Positions 1 through 9,037 of a stretch of DNA of 64,000 bases are shown here, one piece after another. The notes beneath the pieces were generated by a model. The model searched no databases. It was given only the letters and a program-made list of their open reading frames with translations, and was not told where the DNA came from. Location: the NCBI RefSeq assembly GCF_015062985.1, contig NZ_SUTI01000001.1, positions 17,890 through 81,889 of the forward strand. Reading direction: 5' to 3'. Both the position numbers and the translations under genes were made by a program. How positions within the stretch are numbered: the stretch's first letter is position 1; the number at the start of each line of letters is the position of its first letter. This DNA is from Methanobrevibacter sp. (GTDB lineage: Archaea > Methanobacteriota > Methanobacteria > Methanobacteriales > Methanobacteriaceae).

Positions 1-27
1 AAACGAATGCTCATTTCAACCATCACC

Positions 28-78
28 ATTGTTCATATTATAAAAAAATAGTATATAACAATATGAACAATACTATTT
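28..78. other. Overlapping inverted repeats (hairpin-like)
   Basis: Two inverted repeats overlap here. The outer has perfect 12-bp arms at 28-39 and 60-71 (ATTGTTCATATT and its complement). The second has perfect 9-bp arms at 46-54 and 70-78 (AAATAGTAT / ATACTATTT). They share bases 70-71, so in RNA only one could form fully. The element lies just 3' of the leftward gene ending at 107 and could be its terminator, or could belong to a gene left of the window. Confidence 0.4.
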
Positions 79-106
79 ATGATTTTAACCTATATAAAGG
101 TTAAGG

Positions 107-1060
107 TTATCTAAAATCACTTTCAATAGCTTTTATCTGGTTATAGATAATTTTATTTGTACTGACATCAATATTGTTTTTCTCGCCAAGTTCTATAACC
201 TTGCCATTCAAGGAATCGATTTCAGTCTTTATTTTCCTTTTGATGTCCTGATGTGTTGATGAAAAATGATTATAGGTATCGGGAACAAGTTTTGAGTAGA
301 ACAACTTCTTGTAATCATCCGGATTATCCCATAATGTCGAATATCCAGATGCATAAATGACATCAAATATCTCATCGATGATGCTGTTCATAATCTCTTT
401 TGAATATTCATTTTCAGTCAGCTTTCCATAGTTGACATCCAGAATGGCACCAAGGGGATTAAGCGCACAGTTGTATAGCATTTTGGCCCAAAGGTACTTC
501 TCGATTTCATAGTTTATTTCGCATTTGATTCCTGATGAGGTTATCATTTCGGCAATTTCAGATAGGACTTTAGGGTCTTCATCTTGAAGTGATCCAAGCA
601 AAATAGGTTCTGTATATACGGTCACTTCGCTGATGTGCCTTTCAGGTCTTGTGAAACCGGTAATCACACGTGCAACAAATACCTGTTCTTTAGGGAAATA
701 TTTCAGATAATATTCATCATTTCCAAATCCGTTCTGGAAAATAATTATTTTTGTATCCTCTTTTAGGATATCCCTGTTTTCATTCAGATTCCTGGCGATT
801 TCCTCATTTGCCGTTGTCTTGCTTGCAATAAAAATATAATCGAAGCTGTTTTTGGGTATATCTCCATATTCTTCGAATACCTCAATATCTTCAAAGGAGT
901 AATGTGTAAAGAGTCCTGTCCTTCTGATTCCATTTTCTCTGATGGCATTTGCAGTCTTTCCGGTCGCATAGATTGATAGGTTTGCACCCTGTGAAATGAC
1001 GGAACTCGCAATTCCCAATCCTACACCGCCGGCACCGATAAGTAAAACATTCATATACAT
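107..1060 (-). CDS. Ketopantoate reductase family protein (ApbA/PanE-like)
   Basis: Probable NADPH-dependent 2-dehydropantoate 2-reductase-type enzyme; the canonical reaction is ketopantoate to pantoate in coenzyme A synthesis, in the cytoplasm. The N-terminus carries a Rossmann GAGGVGLG loop at residues 9-16, and the C-terminal helical domain contains WAKMLYNCALNPL around residue 191, with the Lys expected of the family's catalytic residue near 193. Length (about 315 aa) is normal. Two in-frame starts, at 1060 and 1054, cannot be separated because neither has a clear ribosome binding site. The family includes members with other 2-keto acid substrates, so true PanE activity is an inference. 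It stands alone, with no pantothenate genes beside it. Confidence 0.75.
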   Translation of the reverse strand: MYMNVLLIGAGGVGLGIASSVISQGANLSIYATGKTANAIRENGIRRTGLFTHYSFEDIEVFEEYGDIPKNSFDYIFIASKTTANEEIARNLNENRDILKEDTKIIIFQNGFGNDEYYLKYFPKEQVFVARVITGFTRPERHISEVTVYTEPILLGSLQDEDPKVLSEIAEMITSSGIKCEINYEIEKYLWAKMLYNCALNPLGAILDVNYGKLTENEYSKEIMNSIIDEIFDVIYASGYSTLWDNPDDYKKLFYSKLVPDTYNHFSSTHQDIKRKIKTEIDSLNGKVIELGEKNNIDVSTNKIIYNQIKAIESDFR

Positions 1061-1243
1061 ATTTTTAGCATATGTATTATTTTAATTTTTCATTCTGATT
1101 TTAGGCATTTCAAAATTCATATTTTTCGGTATTACTAAATTTAAATAATTTTTTTAGTCAAAACAAAATTTTCAGGCGAATACTTTAAATATGGGGAAGT
1201 TTAATATTAGTTTAATTAAATTTAAACTTACTTGAGGAAAATT

Positions 1244-2686
1244 ATGCAAAAAGTCATTATTGAAAAAAAGGACAATTCCCAAAAGGCATTATTAAGTGAA
1301 GATTCCTTTGATATCATTTCAATTCTTAAGGAGGACTATACCTACATTTATGATGCAATCGAAGAGGAAAATTTCATCTTGAAATACAGCGAATGCAATC
1401 TGTTCAAGGAACTGGTTTATGAAAATCTTGTTGTAGGCTTCTGCACTTATGACTTTTCACGGGAGTTCATGACCGCTGCCCTGAGCAATATCTATATCCT
1501 TCCGGAATTTCGGGGCAATAGAATTTTTCTGGAGGAACTTGAGGATACGATGAGGAATTACAGCAAGCCAAGCATAATGGAGCCGACACGCTTGGTTGTC
1601 GAAACATTAATCAGCTATGGCTTTGCTCAAAAGGTCAATGACCGCATTGTTGTAAGCGCTATAGAATTCATTGTTCCCGGAAGCCATGTCCTATCAAATG
1701 CCCCTTACGATAATGACGAGTTGTCTACCCATTTTTATGATTTGGACATGTGTGCCTGTTTTCATGTACTGGATCTGGAAAAGGGGATAGTCGCATACAG
1801 TTCCCCTCTAAATTATGATATTGTCCATTATGACTGCATTGAAAATAGGCAGAAAATGGATGATGAATATTTTTCCAATATCAGGGAATCATTCTGCCAA
1901 AGTGATGTCGAATTCATGAAAGTCATTTTGGAATTGGAGGAAAATCTGCCAGTTAAGAATTATACAATAGATGAAATAATCGGTGAGGGTGATGAGATGT
2001 CAGAATATATCCAATCCCTGATAGATGACGGTCATGTAACTTATGAAAGGGCTCTTGAAATCAAACAGCAGATTAAAGAGGAATATGAATCTGGAATGAT
2101 TTTAAATGAATCTTTGCTGATCAGGTTAGCTTACCTGTTCGAAAACAATATTGAGCCAACAATCAAATCACATGATGAGGTCTGCCCCTACTGTGGCATG
2201 CCAATCGACAGCCATGACAAATTCTGCCATTTCTGCGGCATCAATCTGGATTATGACATTGAACTGATGCAAGAAAATTTGATTAAATCAATAAACACCT
2301 CTAAAAGCGACTTCAAGGAGGACATCAGATTCATCATGTATAAATTCCTCAAGCTAATCGATGAGAAAATTGATTTTGAGTATGCAATTTTCACAATCGA
2401 AAATACCTATAACATTTCCTGGCCAAAGCTCAGTTACTGTTTGGAAAATCAGGGTTATCTAATTGATGATTCAATAACCGAAAGGGGATATGAATTTATG
2501 AACACACATCCTCTGCATTTCTGGGAAAAGTATCATATGGATATTGTCGACTACACAGACTTTGAAAATTATTTCTATAATCATCTGTACATGAATCACA
2601 TTGACATATGCTTGACATATTTAGAAAATTTTGCAAAAGATGAATATGTTTTAGAAATTATAGAGAATATTAAATCTGATTTATAA
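1244..2686 (+). CDS. GNAT-like domain protein with a C-terminal-half zinc ribbon, function unknown
   Basis: I do not recognise a precise family. The first ~140 residues read like an acetyltransferase-type fold (a strand followed by ILPEFRGNRIFLEEL, resembling the acetyl-CoA-binding region), but the binding loop is poor. Around residues 314-332 there is a four-cysteine zinc ribbon, CPYCG ... CHFCG. The remaining C-terminal ~150 residues are acidic and probably helical. The start at 1244 is preferred over an upstream TTG at 1232 because GAGG at 1234-1237 sits 6 nt before it. A TATA-like stretch lies around 1210-1225. It is flanked by divergent and unrelated genes, so context gives no role. Confidence 0.6.
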   Translation: MQKVIIEKKDNSQKALLSEDSFDIISILKEDYTYIYDAIEEENFILKYSECNLFKELVYENLVVGFCTYDFSREFMTAALSNIYILPEFRGNRIFLEELEDTMRNYSKPSIMEPTRLVVETLISYGFAQKVNDRIVVSAIEFIVPGSHVLSNAPYDNDELSTHFYDLDMCACFHVLDLEKGIVAYSSPLNYDIVHYDCIENRQKMDDEYFSNIRESFCQSDVEFMKVILELEENLPVKNYTIDEIIGEGDEMSEYIQSLIDDGHVTYERALEIKQQIKEEYESGMILNESLLIRLAYLFENNIEPTIKSHDEVCPYCGMPIDSHDKFCHFCGINLDYDIELMQENLIKSINTSKSDFKEDIRFIMYKFLKLIDEKIDFEYAIFTIENTYNISWPKLSYCLENQGYLIDDSITERGYEFMNTHPLHFWEKYHMDIVDYTDFENYFYNHLYMNHIDICLTYLENFAKDEYVLEIIENIKSDL

Positions 2687-2917
2687 TCTTTAATTTTTTG
2701 AATGTTATCCTCTATGCTTTTAAAAATATTTCTACTTCATGATTAGTTGATTGTAATAATCATTAACCTTTTTATATTATCATAAACAATATTAAATGTA
2801 TATGATAAGTTTATCGTTGAAAACTTTAAGTTTCCGATGGGCTTATTTGTTAAAAGTAGATAATTAATAACTTTTAATATTATTTTTTTTAATAAATGTA
2901 AGGAAAATGGTGTGATT

Positions 2918-4651
2918 ATGAATTTGAATAGAAATATTAAATTGGGATTAATTGTTGCTATTACAATAATAGGATTATTTGTTTTATCCTTACTGATTTC
3001 CCAAGCACCAGCAGGTTCAGATAATTCTGCACGTTTCGGTATTTTAACACTATTGCCTCCTCTTATAGCTATTGGGTTGGCATTCATTACCAAGGAAACG
3101 ATATTGTCTTTGTTTGTCGGTGTTTTTGTTGGGGAATTCATGCTATGCTGCAATGATTTAAACATTATTTCCACAATAACCAATGCATTTTTAGAAATGG
3201 GTTCTCAAGTGATTTCTTGTATGGCCGACCCATGGAATGCAGGTATTATTCTTCAATGTTTGCTTATAGGAGGTATTATCCAATTAATAACCAAAATGGG
3301 TGGAGCAAAAGCTCTTGCCGATGCTTTTGCAAAAAGAGCGGATACCCCTAGAAAAGCTCAACTGTTCACTTGGATTTTAGGATTATTTGTATTCTTCGAC
3401 GATTATGCAAACTCATTAATTGTCGGTCCTATCATGAGGCCAGTAATGGACAAACTTAAAGTCTCTAGAGAAAAATTGGCATTTGTGGTTGACGCGACTG
3501 CCGCTCCTGTAGCAGGTATAGCAATCATTTCCACCTGGATTGGATTGGAAATCAGTTTAATCGCCGCCGGTTTCAAATCTGTTGGAGTAACTAATGTCAC
3601 CGGTTTTGGAATATTTTTACAGACCATTCAATACAGGTTCTATAACATATTTATTTTATTTTTCGTTGTGATTTCAGCACTCACCTTATATGAGTTTGGA
3701 CCAATGAAAAAGGCAGAACAAGCTGCCCGTGCTAGAAAAGATGATGAACCGATCATTGTTCCTCAAGCACCTGGATTTGATGAGGTTAAACCTGTTGAAG
3801 GAATTAAGTTAAGCGTATGGAATGCGATCATTCCTATTTCCACCCTCATTATAGGGGCTCTTATAGCATTCTATTGGAGCGGATACACTGCTATTTTAGG
3901 CGGACAAGATCAAGCTCTCATCACCTTAATGAAAACATCCCCATTATCATTCAACGGTATTTTTGAAGCATTATCCGCTTCCGACGCATCTGTCGCTCTT
4001 TTCCAAGCAGCGCTTCTAGCTTCAATTGTTTCTATCATTATGGCAGTTGGTGAAAAGATACTCACAATAGAAGATGCAATCTCCGAATGGATTGGGGGTA
4101 TGAAAACCATTGTAATTACTGGAGTAATTTTGCTCCTTGCATGGTCACTTGGTGGTGTAATCGGCGATGTCGGTACAGCAAATTATCTTGTCGGGGTGCT
4201 GAAAAATACATTGCCTCAATTTATTGTGCCTTCATTAATCTTCATTTTAGGTGCACTGATTTCCTTCGCGACAGGAACTGCATACGGTACAATGAGTATC
4301 CTGATGCCTTTGGCTATTCCGCTTGCCTGGGCAGTAAGTACCGGTGATATGGGATTCACCATTGTATGTACCAGTGGTGTATTGACCGGAGCGATCTTTG
4401 GAGACCACTGTTCACCGATTTCAGACACAACAATTCTTTCGTCTATGGGAACCAGCTGTAACCACATTGGCCATGTTCAAACACAAATCTACTATGCAGT
4501 ATATGTAGCATGTATTGCAATATTAATTGGTTACATCCCAGCAGGATTAGGCGTACCTTCCTACATCTGTACTCCTGTAGGTATCGTCGCAATGTATATC
4601 GGGCTTAGGATAATTGGTGAAAAAGTCGACTTTGAAGAAGTTGAGGCATAA
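2918..4651 (+). CDS. NhaC-family Na+/H+ antiporter-like transporter
   Basis: A polytopic membrane protein of about 577 aa with many hydrophobic segments, matching the NhaC type: an N-terminal membrane helix, then PPLIAIGLAFITKET, repeated glycine-rich helices, FDDYANSLIVGP in the first half and FATGTAYGTMSILMPLA plus GDHCSPISDTTILSS in the second. These are the duplicated core signatures of the family. It is expected to exchange sodium (or an organic cation) for protons across the cell membrane, which fits a sodium-dependent methanogen. GGTG at 2909-2912 favours ATG 2918 over the GTG at 2912. A T-rich tract after the stop is a likely terminator. Substrate is not certain from sequence. Confidence 0.85.
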   Translation: MNLNRNIKLGLIVAITIIGLFVLSLLISQAPAGSDNSARFGILTLLPPLIAIGLAFITKETILSLFVGVFVGEFMLCCNDLNIISTITNAFLEMGSQVISCMADPWNAGIILQCLLIGGIIQLITKMGGAKALADAFAKRADTPRKAQLFTWILGLFVFFDDYANSLIVGPIMRPVMDKLKVSREKLAFVVDATAAPVAGIAIISTWIGLEISLIAAGFKSVGVTNVTGFGIFLQTIQYRFYNIFILFFVVISALTLYEFGPMKKAEQAARARKDDEPIIVPQAPGFDEVKPVEGIKLSVWNAIIPISTLIIGALIAFYWSGYTAILGGQDQALITLMKTSPLSFNGIFEALSASDASVALFQAALLASIVSIIMAVGEKILTIEDAISEWIGGMKTIVITGVILLLAWSLGGVIGDVGTANYLVGVLKNTLPQFIVPSLIFILGALISFATGTAYGTMSILMPLAIPLAWAVSTGDMGFTIVCTSGVLTGAIFGDHCSPISDTTILSSMGTSCNHIGHVQTQIYYAVYVACIAILIGYIPAGLGVPSYICTPVGIVAMYIGLRIIGEKVDFEEVEA

Positions 4652-4823
4652 CCCTCACTTCATTTTTTTTTATTAATTTTCATTATAAATGGGCTTTCTG
4701 CAGCTCCCATTTTAATAAATCTAAAGAATTTGCAATGATTGAATTTACAATTTTTTAAAATGTGGTGATTTTCCCTTTTTTCTACAAAGATTTCAAAGCG
4801 ATTTATTCAAGTAAAAGTGAAGG

Positions 4824-5531
4824 TTAATATTCGCCGCAAAGGTGTTTATAAGTGCAGTATCTGCATAAGAACTGTCTTTTGGCAGGGAAGTTATAGTTGT
4901 TGATTTCATTTCTGACATGATGCATTGTATCAACGGCATCTCGGATTTCATCGTTATTCAAATATTTACGTTTGTTGTCCTCATCACATATATCCAATAG
5001 GCGCAGACGACCGTTTTTTGTGAAGAACACTCCAACGCTTGAAACGTTCCTTCCGTAAACATTCTCAACAAGCAGTTTATAGTAGCACAGTTCAAGCCTG
5101 TATTTTGAAAACGAGCTGGATTTTGAAGTCTTATAATCAATTACAACAAGATTTCCATTTTCATCTTCCAAAATAATATCACATATTCCGGAAAACCTGT
5201 TTTCTTCATCAAGAAGGTATTCCTCCTGTGAAAAAAGCCTATAATCGTTTTCTATGAAAACCTCTTCAAAAAATGAACCTAAATTATCGATGTGTTCCGT
5301 TAGGTCATATCCAATGTTTTCTTCATGAGCAATCCTTAAAAGTTCATTTCTGATATCCACTCCGTCCAAATCATCTCCGAACTTGTCAGCGAACTTTTCT
5401 GCAACCAAATGAACGTCACTGCCCAAGGTCATATACTTGTTTTTGGGAACTTCAATTTCATCAATGTATTGAAATTTGAATTCAAGAGGGCATTTAAGAT
5501 ATGTGTTAACTTTGGATTTGGACAGTTTCAT
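4824..5531 (-). CDS. RecB/Cas4-like PD-(D/E)XK nuclease with iron-sulfur cysteines
   Basis: A 235-aa DNA exonuclease-type protein. It begins with LSKSKVNTYLKCPLEFKFQY (one cysteine) and ends with FLCRYCTYKHLC (three cysteines), the arrangement that binds a 4Fe-4S cluster in Cas4/AddB-type nucleases. The central motifs GSDVHLVAEKF (His), FSGICDIILED (Asp) and VVIDYKTSKS (Asp-x-Lys) form the metal-binding nuclease core. It stands alone with no cas genes adjacent (cas1-cas2 lie about 50 kb away), so I call it a RecB-family repair nuclease and not Cas4 itself. The protein is complete, with all key residues visible. Confidence 0.75.
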   Translation of the reverse strand: MKLSKSKVNTYLKCPLEFKFQYIDEIEVPKNKYMTLGSDVHLVAEKFADKFGDDLDGVDIRNELLRIAHEENIGYDLTEHIDNLGSFFEEVFIENDYRLFSQEEYLLDEENRFSGICDIILEDENGNLVVIDYKTSKSSSFSKYRLELCYYKLLVENVYGRNVSSVGVFFTKNGRLRLLDICDEDNKRKYLNNDEIRDAVDTMHHVRNEINNYNFPAKRQFLCRYCTYKHLCGEY

Positions 5532-5618
5532 ATTTATTCTTTTATTAGAACATTTTTAAATAAATTATGATTATTTTAAATACTTTAAATGAGATAATAA
5601 TAAACAGGTGAATATATA

Positions 5619-6119
5619 ATGAAAAAATTATATGCATTGCTAATAATTTTAGTTGTCATTTATCTGGGAATTAATTTGCTGCCGTTAGGCTTCAATTCTC
5701 AAACTTCAACCGATATAGCAAATAATACAACAATTGCAATTGGTGGAAGCAGTTTTGAGAAAATAAGCAATTTTACAGATAGTAAAGTGAATGATACTGT
5801 TGTAAGTTTAGTAGATGAAAGAAACAATTTGGTGATAAACGTTAGTGAAATAGATAGTTCTCAAAATATTACCGACATTGTTAATAATGCGTTCGCTAAT
5901 GTGGGATACACATCAAATGATACCATAGACCAAAACGGTGTGACTTCTTACTTCATGTATATTGAAGGCGTATACGGCTATGATGCTGACATCTACTTCA
6001 GTAAAGATGGTAAAAATTATTTGATTAGTGGAGTTGAAATTCCTTATGAAAACAGTGATTACTTTATAAATACCTGTAAAGGAATTATTGATTCATTGAA
6101 TGTAACTTCATCTAATTAA
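5619..6119 (+). CDS. Exported or membrane-anchored protein, function unknown
   Basis: A 166-aa protein. The first ~22 residues (MKKLYALLIILVVIYLGI...) are a signal peptide or N-terminal anchor; the rest is polar, with several Asn-X-Ser/Thr sequons suggesting an extracellular, possibly N-glycosylated domain. The pattern of a short beta-rich domain ending in a Cys and FINTCKGIIDSLN resembles small PsbP-like or DUF4367-like secreted proteins, but I cannot assign a family. The promoter region just upstream is AT-rich with AGGTG at 5606-5610. The next gene (flavoprotein) follows after 27 bp and could be cotranscribed. Confidence 0.6.
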   Translation: MKKLYALLIILVVIYLGINLLPLGFNSQTSTDIANNTTIAIGGSSFEKISNFTDSKVNDTVVSLVDERNNLVINVSEIDSSQNITDIVNNAFANVGYTSNDTIDQNGVTSYFMYIEGVYGYDADIYFSKDGKNYLISGVEIPYENSDYFINTCKGIIDSLNVTSSN

Positions 6120-6146
6120 TTATAAAATAATTCGGAGAGTAGTTAA

Positions 6147-6689
6147 ATGAAAATAGTAGCACTTCAGGCAAGTCCGCGCAAAGGCGGAAACTGTGACGTA
6201 TTGATGGACGAAATGATTAAAGGAATTGAAGAAAACGGAGGAGAAGTTGTCAAATTCTATTTGGAAAATGAAAACATCGCTCCATGTAAAGCATGTATGT
6301 ACTGCGCTGAAAACCCGGAATGTGTACGTGCTGACGACGGAAACAAAATCCTTGATGAATTGGTGGCCGCTGACGGTGTAATATTTGCAACCCCTATTTA
6401 CTACGGTCAAATGTCCGCTCAAGGTAAACTTATCATCGATCGTTTCTACAGCATAGGTCAAAATCCTGATAAAAGCTTATCTGGAAAAGCAGCATTGATA
6501 TTTACTGAAAACCAGCCGGAAGAAACCTATGCAAATTATATTGAAATGACCAAATTCTCACCATTCACCTTTATGGGTTATGAAGTGATTGGTCATGTAG
6601 ATGCTGGTAGCGCCGGTCCTGCTGGAATCGTAGCCGAAGAGCAGGAAGACAAATTAAAAGAAGCTTATGAGTTAGGTTTAAAATTCTAA
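6147..6689 (+). CDS. Iron-sulfur flavoprotein (flavodoxin-like, NADPH-dependent FMN reductase family)
   Basis: A 180-aa flavodoxin-fold protein. The FMN phosphate loop ASPRKGGNCD is at residues 8-17, and the compact cysteine motif APCKACMYCAENPEC (CX2CX2CX5C) after strand 2 is the hallmark of archaeal iron-sulfur flavoproteins, which bind one 4Fe-4S cluster plus FMN and move electrons from ferredoxin, for example to reduce oxygen or peroxide. ATPIYYGQMSAQ is the flavin-contact loop. GGAG lies just upstream. A 2[4Fe-4S] ferredoxin gene follows 34 bp downstream and is a plausible electron partner. The physiological acceptor is not visible from sequence. Confidence 0.85.
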   Translation: MKIVALQASPRKGGNCDVLMDEMIKGIEENGGEVVKFYLENENIAPCKACMYCAENPECVRADDGNKILDELVAADGVIFATPIYYGQMSAQGKLIIDRFYSIGQNPDKSLSGKAALIFTENQPEETYANYIEMTKFSPFTFMGYEVIGHVDAGSAGPAGIVAEEQEDKLKEAYELGLKF

Positions 6690-6723
6690 ACCTGCCCTTT
6701 TTCTATTTTTTTGGAGACTTGAT

Positions 6724-6960
6724 ATGGGTCTTGGTTCATTATTTAGAAGAAATAAGAATAAAAAAGAAGATGAAACTGCTGATTGCCATATTGACATAAA
6801 CACGCAGGAATGTGACGGATGTGGTAAATGCAGCATTGCATGTCAAAACAATGTCTTAATGGTAGTGGATGACGTATCGGCGGTTCAGAATGCCCAGGCC
6901 TGTAAAAGCTGTAAAGTGTGTATGGCAATTTGTCCTAACGACTGCATTACCGTTAACTGA
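6724..6960 (+). CDS. 2[4Fe-4S] ferredoxin-type protein
   Basis: A 78-aa protein with a short basic N-terminal tail (FRRNKNKKE) followed by two cysteine clusters, CDGCGKCSIAC and CKSCKVCMAICPNDC. Each supplies the CX2CX2C...C ligands for a 4Fe-4S cluster, as in bacterial-type ferredoxins. The first cluster is followed by QNN instead of the usual P, so its closing cysteine environment is slightly non-canonical. It follows the iron-sulfur flavoprotein gene and GGAG at 6712. Its stop overlaps the 3' end of the convergent NAD kinase gene by 8 bp. The role as an electron carrier is well supported; its partner is inferred. Confidence 0.85.
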   Translation: MGLGSLFRRNKNKKEDETADCHIDINTQECDGCGKCSIACQNNVLMVVDDVSAVQNAQACKSCKVCMAICPNDCITVN

Positions 6961-7735
6961 TGTTTTCGCGTATAGTATCGATGAAGCTTCTATCTTCAAG
7001 CTTAATTATTTTTGTATGTTTTTCTGATTTTTTTATTCTGACGGTATCCCCGTTAAACACCTCAATAGGCAGCCCATCATATAATACGAAGGATGTTGTG
7101 TTGTCCCTGAGTTCTGTTAATCTGATTTCAACAGTGGACTTGTCGGACAGTACTATGCTTCTGTTGATTACGCTATGTGGTGCTATGGGTGTCAATGTTA
7201 AGATTTGTGCGGTCGGATCTGCAATAGGACCTCCGCAGGAGAGGTTATATGCTGTTGAACCTGTTGGTGTGCAGACCAGTATTCCATCTGCTGTGTAGGA
7301 ATTTATAAGCTTACCGTCTACTATTGCATCAAATCTAACAACTCCAAAGGTATTTTTTGAAATTCCTATTTCGTTTAGAGCCTGCGGGATTTTTTCTATT
7401 TCGCCGTTTTTTCTTATTATCTCGCCTTCAAGCATCATCCTTTCTTCAATATGATAATCATTATTTAGAATTTCAATCAAGGATTTTCTAATGTTGTTTG
7501 AATCAATTTCTGTTAAAAAGCCTAATGTTCCCGTATGTATCCCTATTATAGGTTTTTCACAGGATAATCTTGCAGATTTGAGAAATGTCCCGTCGCCTCC
7601 AATTGAAATTATCAAATCGCATTCAGATATTTCAGTTGTGGTATCAATTTCAAGCTCCTTGGAAATTCCAATCAATTTTTCTCTGGTTTTTAAGGAGTTG
7701 GGATTGCTTTTATCCGCGTTGATGAATATTTTCAT
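6953..7735 (-). CDS. nadK: NAD kinase
   Basis: Catalyses ATP- or polyphosphate-dependent phosphorylation of NAD to NADP in the cytoplasm. Motifs are clear: GGDGTFLKSARL near residues 46-57 (catalytic GGDG), TGTLGFLTE, and the NAD-binding TPTGSTAYNLSCGGP. A 260-aa product from the ATG at 7735 fits small archaeal NAD kinases; the reading frame extends upstream to 7789, but that leader (MIKISWKKIF...) is unlike the family, so I chose the start at 7735. No ribosome binding site separates the possible starts. The 3' ends of this gene and the ferredoxin gene overlap tail-to-tail. Confidence 0.9.
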   Translation of the reverse strand: MKIFINADKSNPNSLKTREKLIGISKELEIDTTTEISECDLIISIGGDGTFLKSARLSCEKPIIGIHTGTLGFLTEIDSNNIRKSLIEILNNDYHIEERMMLEGEIIRKNGEIEKIPQALNEIGISKNTFGVVRFDAIVDGKLINSYTADGILVCTPTGSTAYNLSCGGPIADPTAQILTLTPIAPHSVINRSIVLSDKSTVEIRLTELRDNTTSFVLYDGLPIEVFNGDTVRIKKSEKHTKIIKLEDRSFIDTIRENIS

Positions 7736-7925
7736 GGTTGAAAATATATGTCTCATATTAAATATTTTTTTCCAAGATATTTTAATCACTTTAAATTAAT
7801 GATGCCTATTATAATTTTGAAGGTTATCTTAAAAACAGTTGATTTAGTTAAATGAATTTTTCATATAATAAAAAAGAATAAAAAAAATAGAGTTTTTAAA
7901 GTAGAATATCTATACATTAAAATAA

Positions 7926-8222
7926 TTAAAATTCGATTTCATTAGCACCGATTACTTGGATGTCGGTATTTTCAACAAATTCTCCGCTTTCTTCTCCAAA
8001 GTTTAGGAAGTGTGGTGAATTCATATGTTTTTTAAGTGCTTCAGGACTTTCCCATTTTTCAACAAATGTCATTGAATCATCTTTGGATGATAACAACAAT
8101 TGATAATCAATGTTTCCTTCTTCCTGTAGGGTTTCATATACTAATTCGTCGGCAAGTTCCATGATGCTGTCCTGACATCCTTCTTTTGGTTGAATTTTTG
8201 CTAATACTAAGATGAAATCCAT
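7926..8222 (-). CDS. Antibiotic biosynthesis monooxygenase (ABM) domain protein
   Basis: A 98-aa dimeric alpha-beta barrel protein of the ABM/YgiN type: the strand ILVLAKIQPKEG, a helix, then DYQLLLSSKDDSMTFVEKWESPEALKKHMNSPHF, the characteristic W-x2-x2-L-x2-H segment. Some members oxidise quinols or degrade haem; most archaeal ones have no known substrate. Start ATG 8222 is preceded by GGTGAG at good spacing. It is a single-gene unit between nadK and the NifU-like operon. Confidence 0.8.
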   Translation of the reverse strand: MDFILVLAKIQPKEGCQDSIMELADELVYETLQEEGNIDYQLLLSSKDDSMTFVEKWESPEALKKHMNSPHFLNFGEESGEFVENTDIQVIGANEIEF

Positions 8223-8343
8223 AAATACTCACCTGTTTGATAATATAATTTTCATATTACTTAAATGGTTATAATTTTTTTCCAAAAATACATTAATTAA
8301 AAAGCAGATATATTAAACCAGCAAAAAATTTTGGAGAAAAACG

Positions 8344-9036
8344 ATGATATATTCAACTGAAATTGAAAATATGTGTCTTGTTCGCAAAGGTGCTAATCAC
8401 GACCCTGCTCCAATTCCTGAAGAGGGAAAATGGGTTAAAGCAAAACAGATATCAGACATTTCCGGTTTCACTCATGGTATTGGTTGGTGTGCACCGCAAC
8501 AAGGATGCTGCAAATTAACATTAAACGTTAAAGATGGAATTATTGAAGAAGCATTAGTGGAAACATTGGGCTGTTCAGGTATGACTCACTCCGCAGCTAT
8601 GGCCGGTGAAATACTCGTTGGAAAAACTATTCTGGAAGCCTTAAATACAGACCTTGTTTGTGATGCAATAAATACAGCAATGCGTGAATTATTCTTACAG
8701 ATTGTTTACGGAAGAACCCAATCTGCATTTTCAGAAGGAGGCCTTCAAATAGGTGCTGGACTTGAAGATTTGGGAAAAGGCCACAGAAGCCAGATTGGAA
8801 CAATCTATTCTACAAAAGAAAAAGGTCCAAGATACCTGGAGCTCACAGAGGGCTACATTACAGAAATCGGGCTTGACGAAGACAATGAGATTATCGGCTA
8901 TAAGTACATCAACTTAGGAGTCATGTTGGACAATATCAAAAAAGGTGTTGAACCTCTTGAAGCAATTGAAAATGCAACAGGCCAATATGGAAGATTTGAT
9001 GATGCCGTTAAAAAAATAGATCCAAGGAGTGAATAA
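8344..9036 (+). CDS. NifU-like iron-sulfur cluster scaffold protein
   Basis: A 230-aa protein with an IscU/NifU-N-like domain. Conserved cysteines occur in GWCAPQQGCCKL (about residues 48-56) and ETLGCSGMTHSAAMAGE (about 78), the latter matching the glycine-cysteine turn of NifU scaffolds. The C-terminal ~80 residues are an extension not found in classical IscU. Expected to hold nascent iron-sulfur clusters, or a related metal site, in the cytoplasm. GGAG precedes the start. The next gene (GGGtGRT protein) begins 2 nt after its stop, and the pairing of these two families recurs in other genomes from what I know. No cysteine desulfurase lies nearby. Confidence 0.75.
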   Translation: MIYSTEIENMCLVRKGANHDPAPIPEEGKWVKAKQISDISGFTHGIGWCAPQQGCCKLTLNVKDGIIEEALVETLGCSGMTHSAAMAGEILVGKTILEALNTDLVCDAINTAMRELFLQIVYGRTQSAFSEGGLQIGAGLEDLGKGHRSQIGTIYSTKEKGPRYLELTEGYITEIGLDEDNEIIGYKYINLGVMLDNIKKGVEPLEAIENATGQYGRFDDAVKKIDPRSE

Positions 9037-9037
9037 A

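Noticed and set aside
4824..5531. Possible Cas4 gene belonging to the CRISPR locus
   Set aside because: It has the RecB/Cas4 motifs but lies about 50 kb from cas1-cas2 with no repeats around it, so a RecB-type repair nuclease is the safer call.
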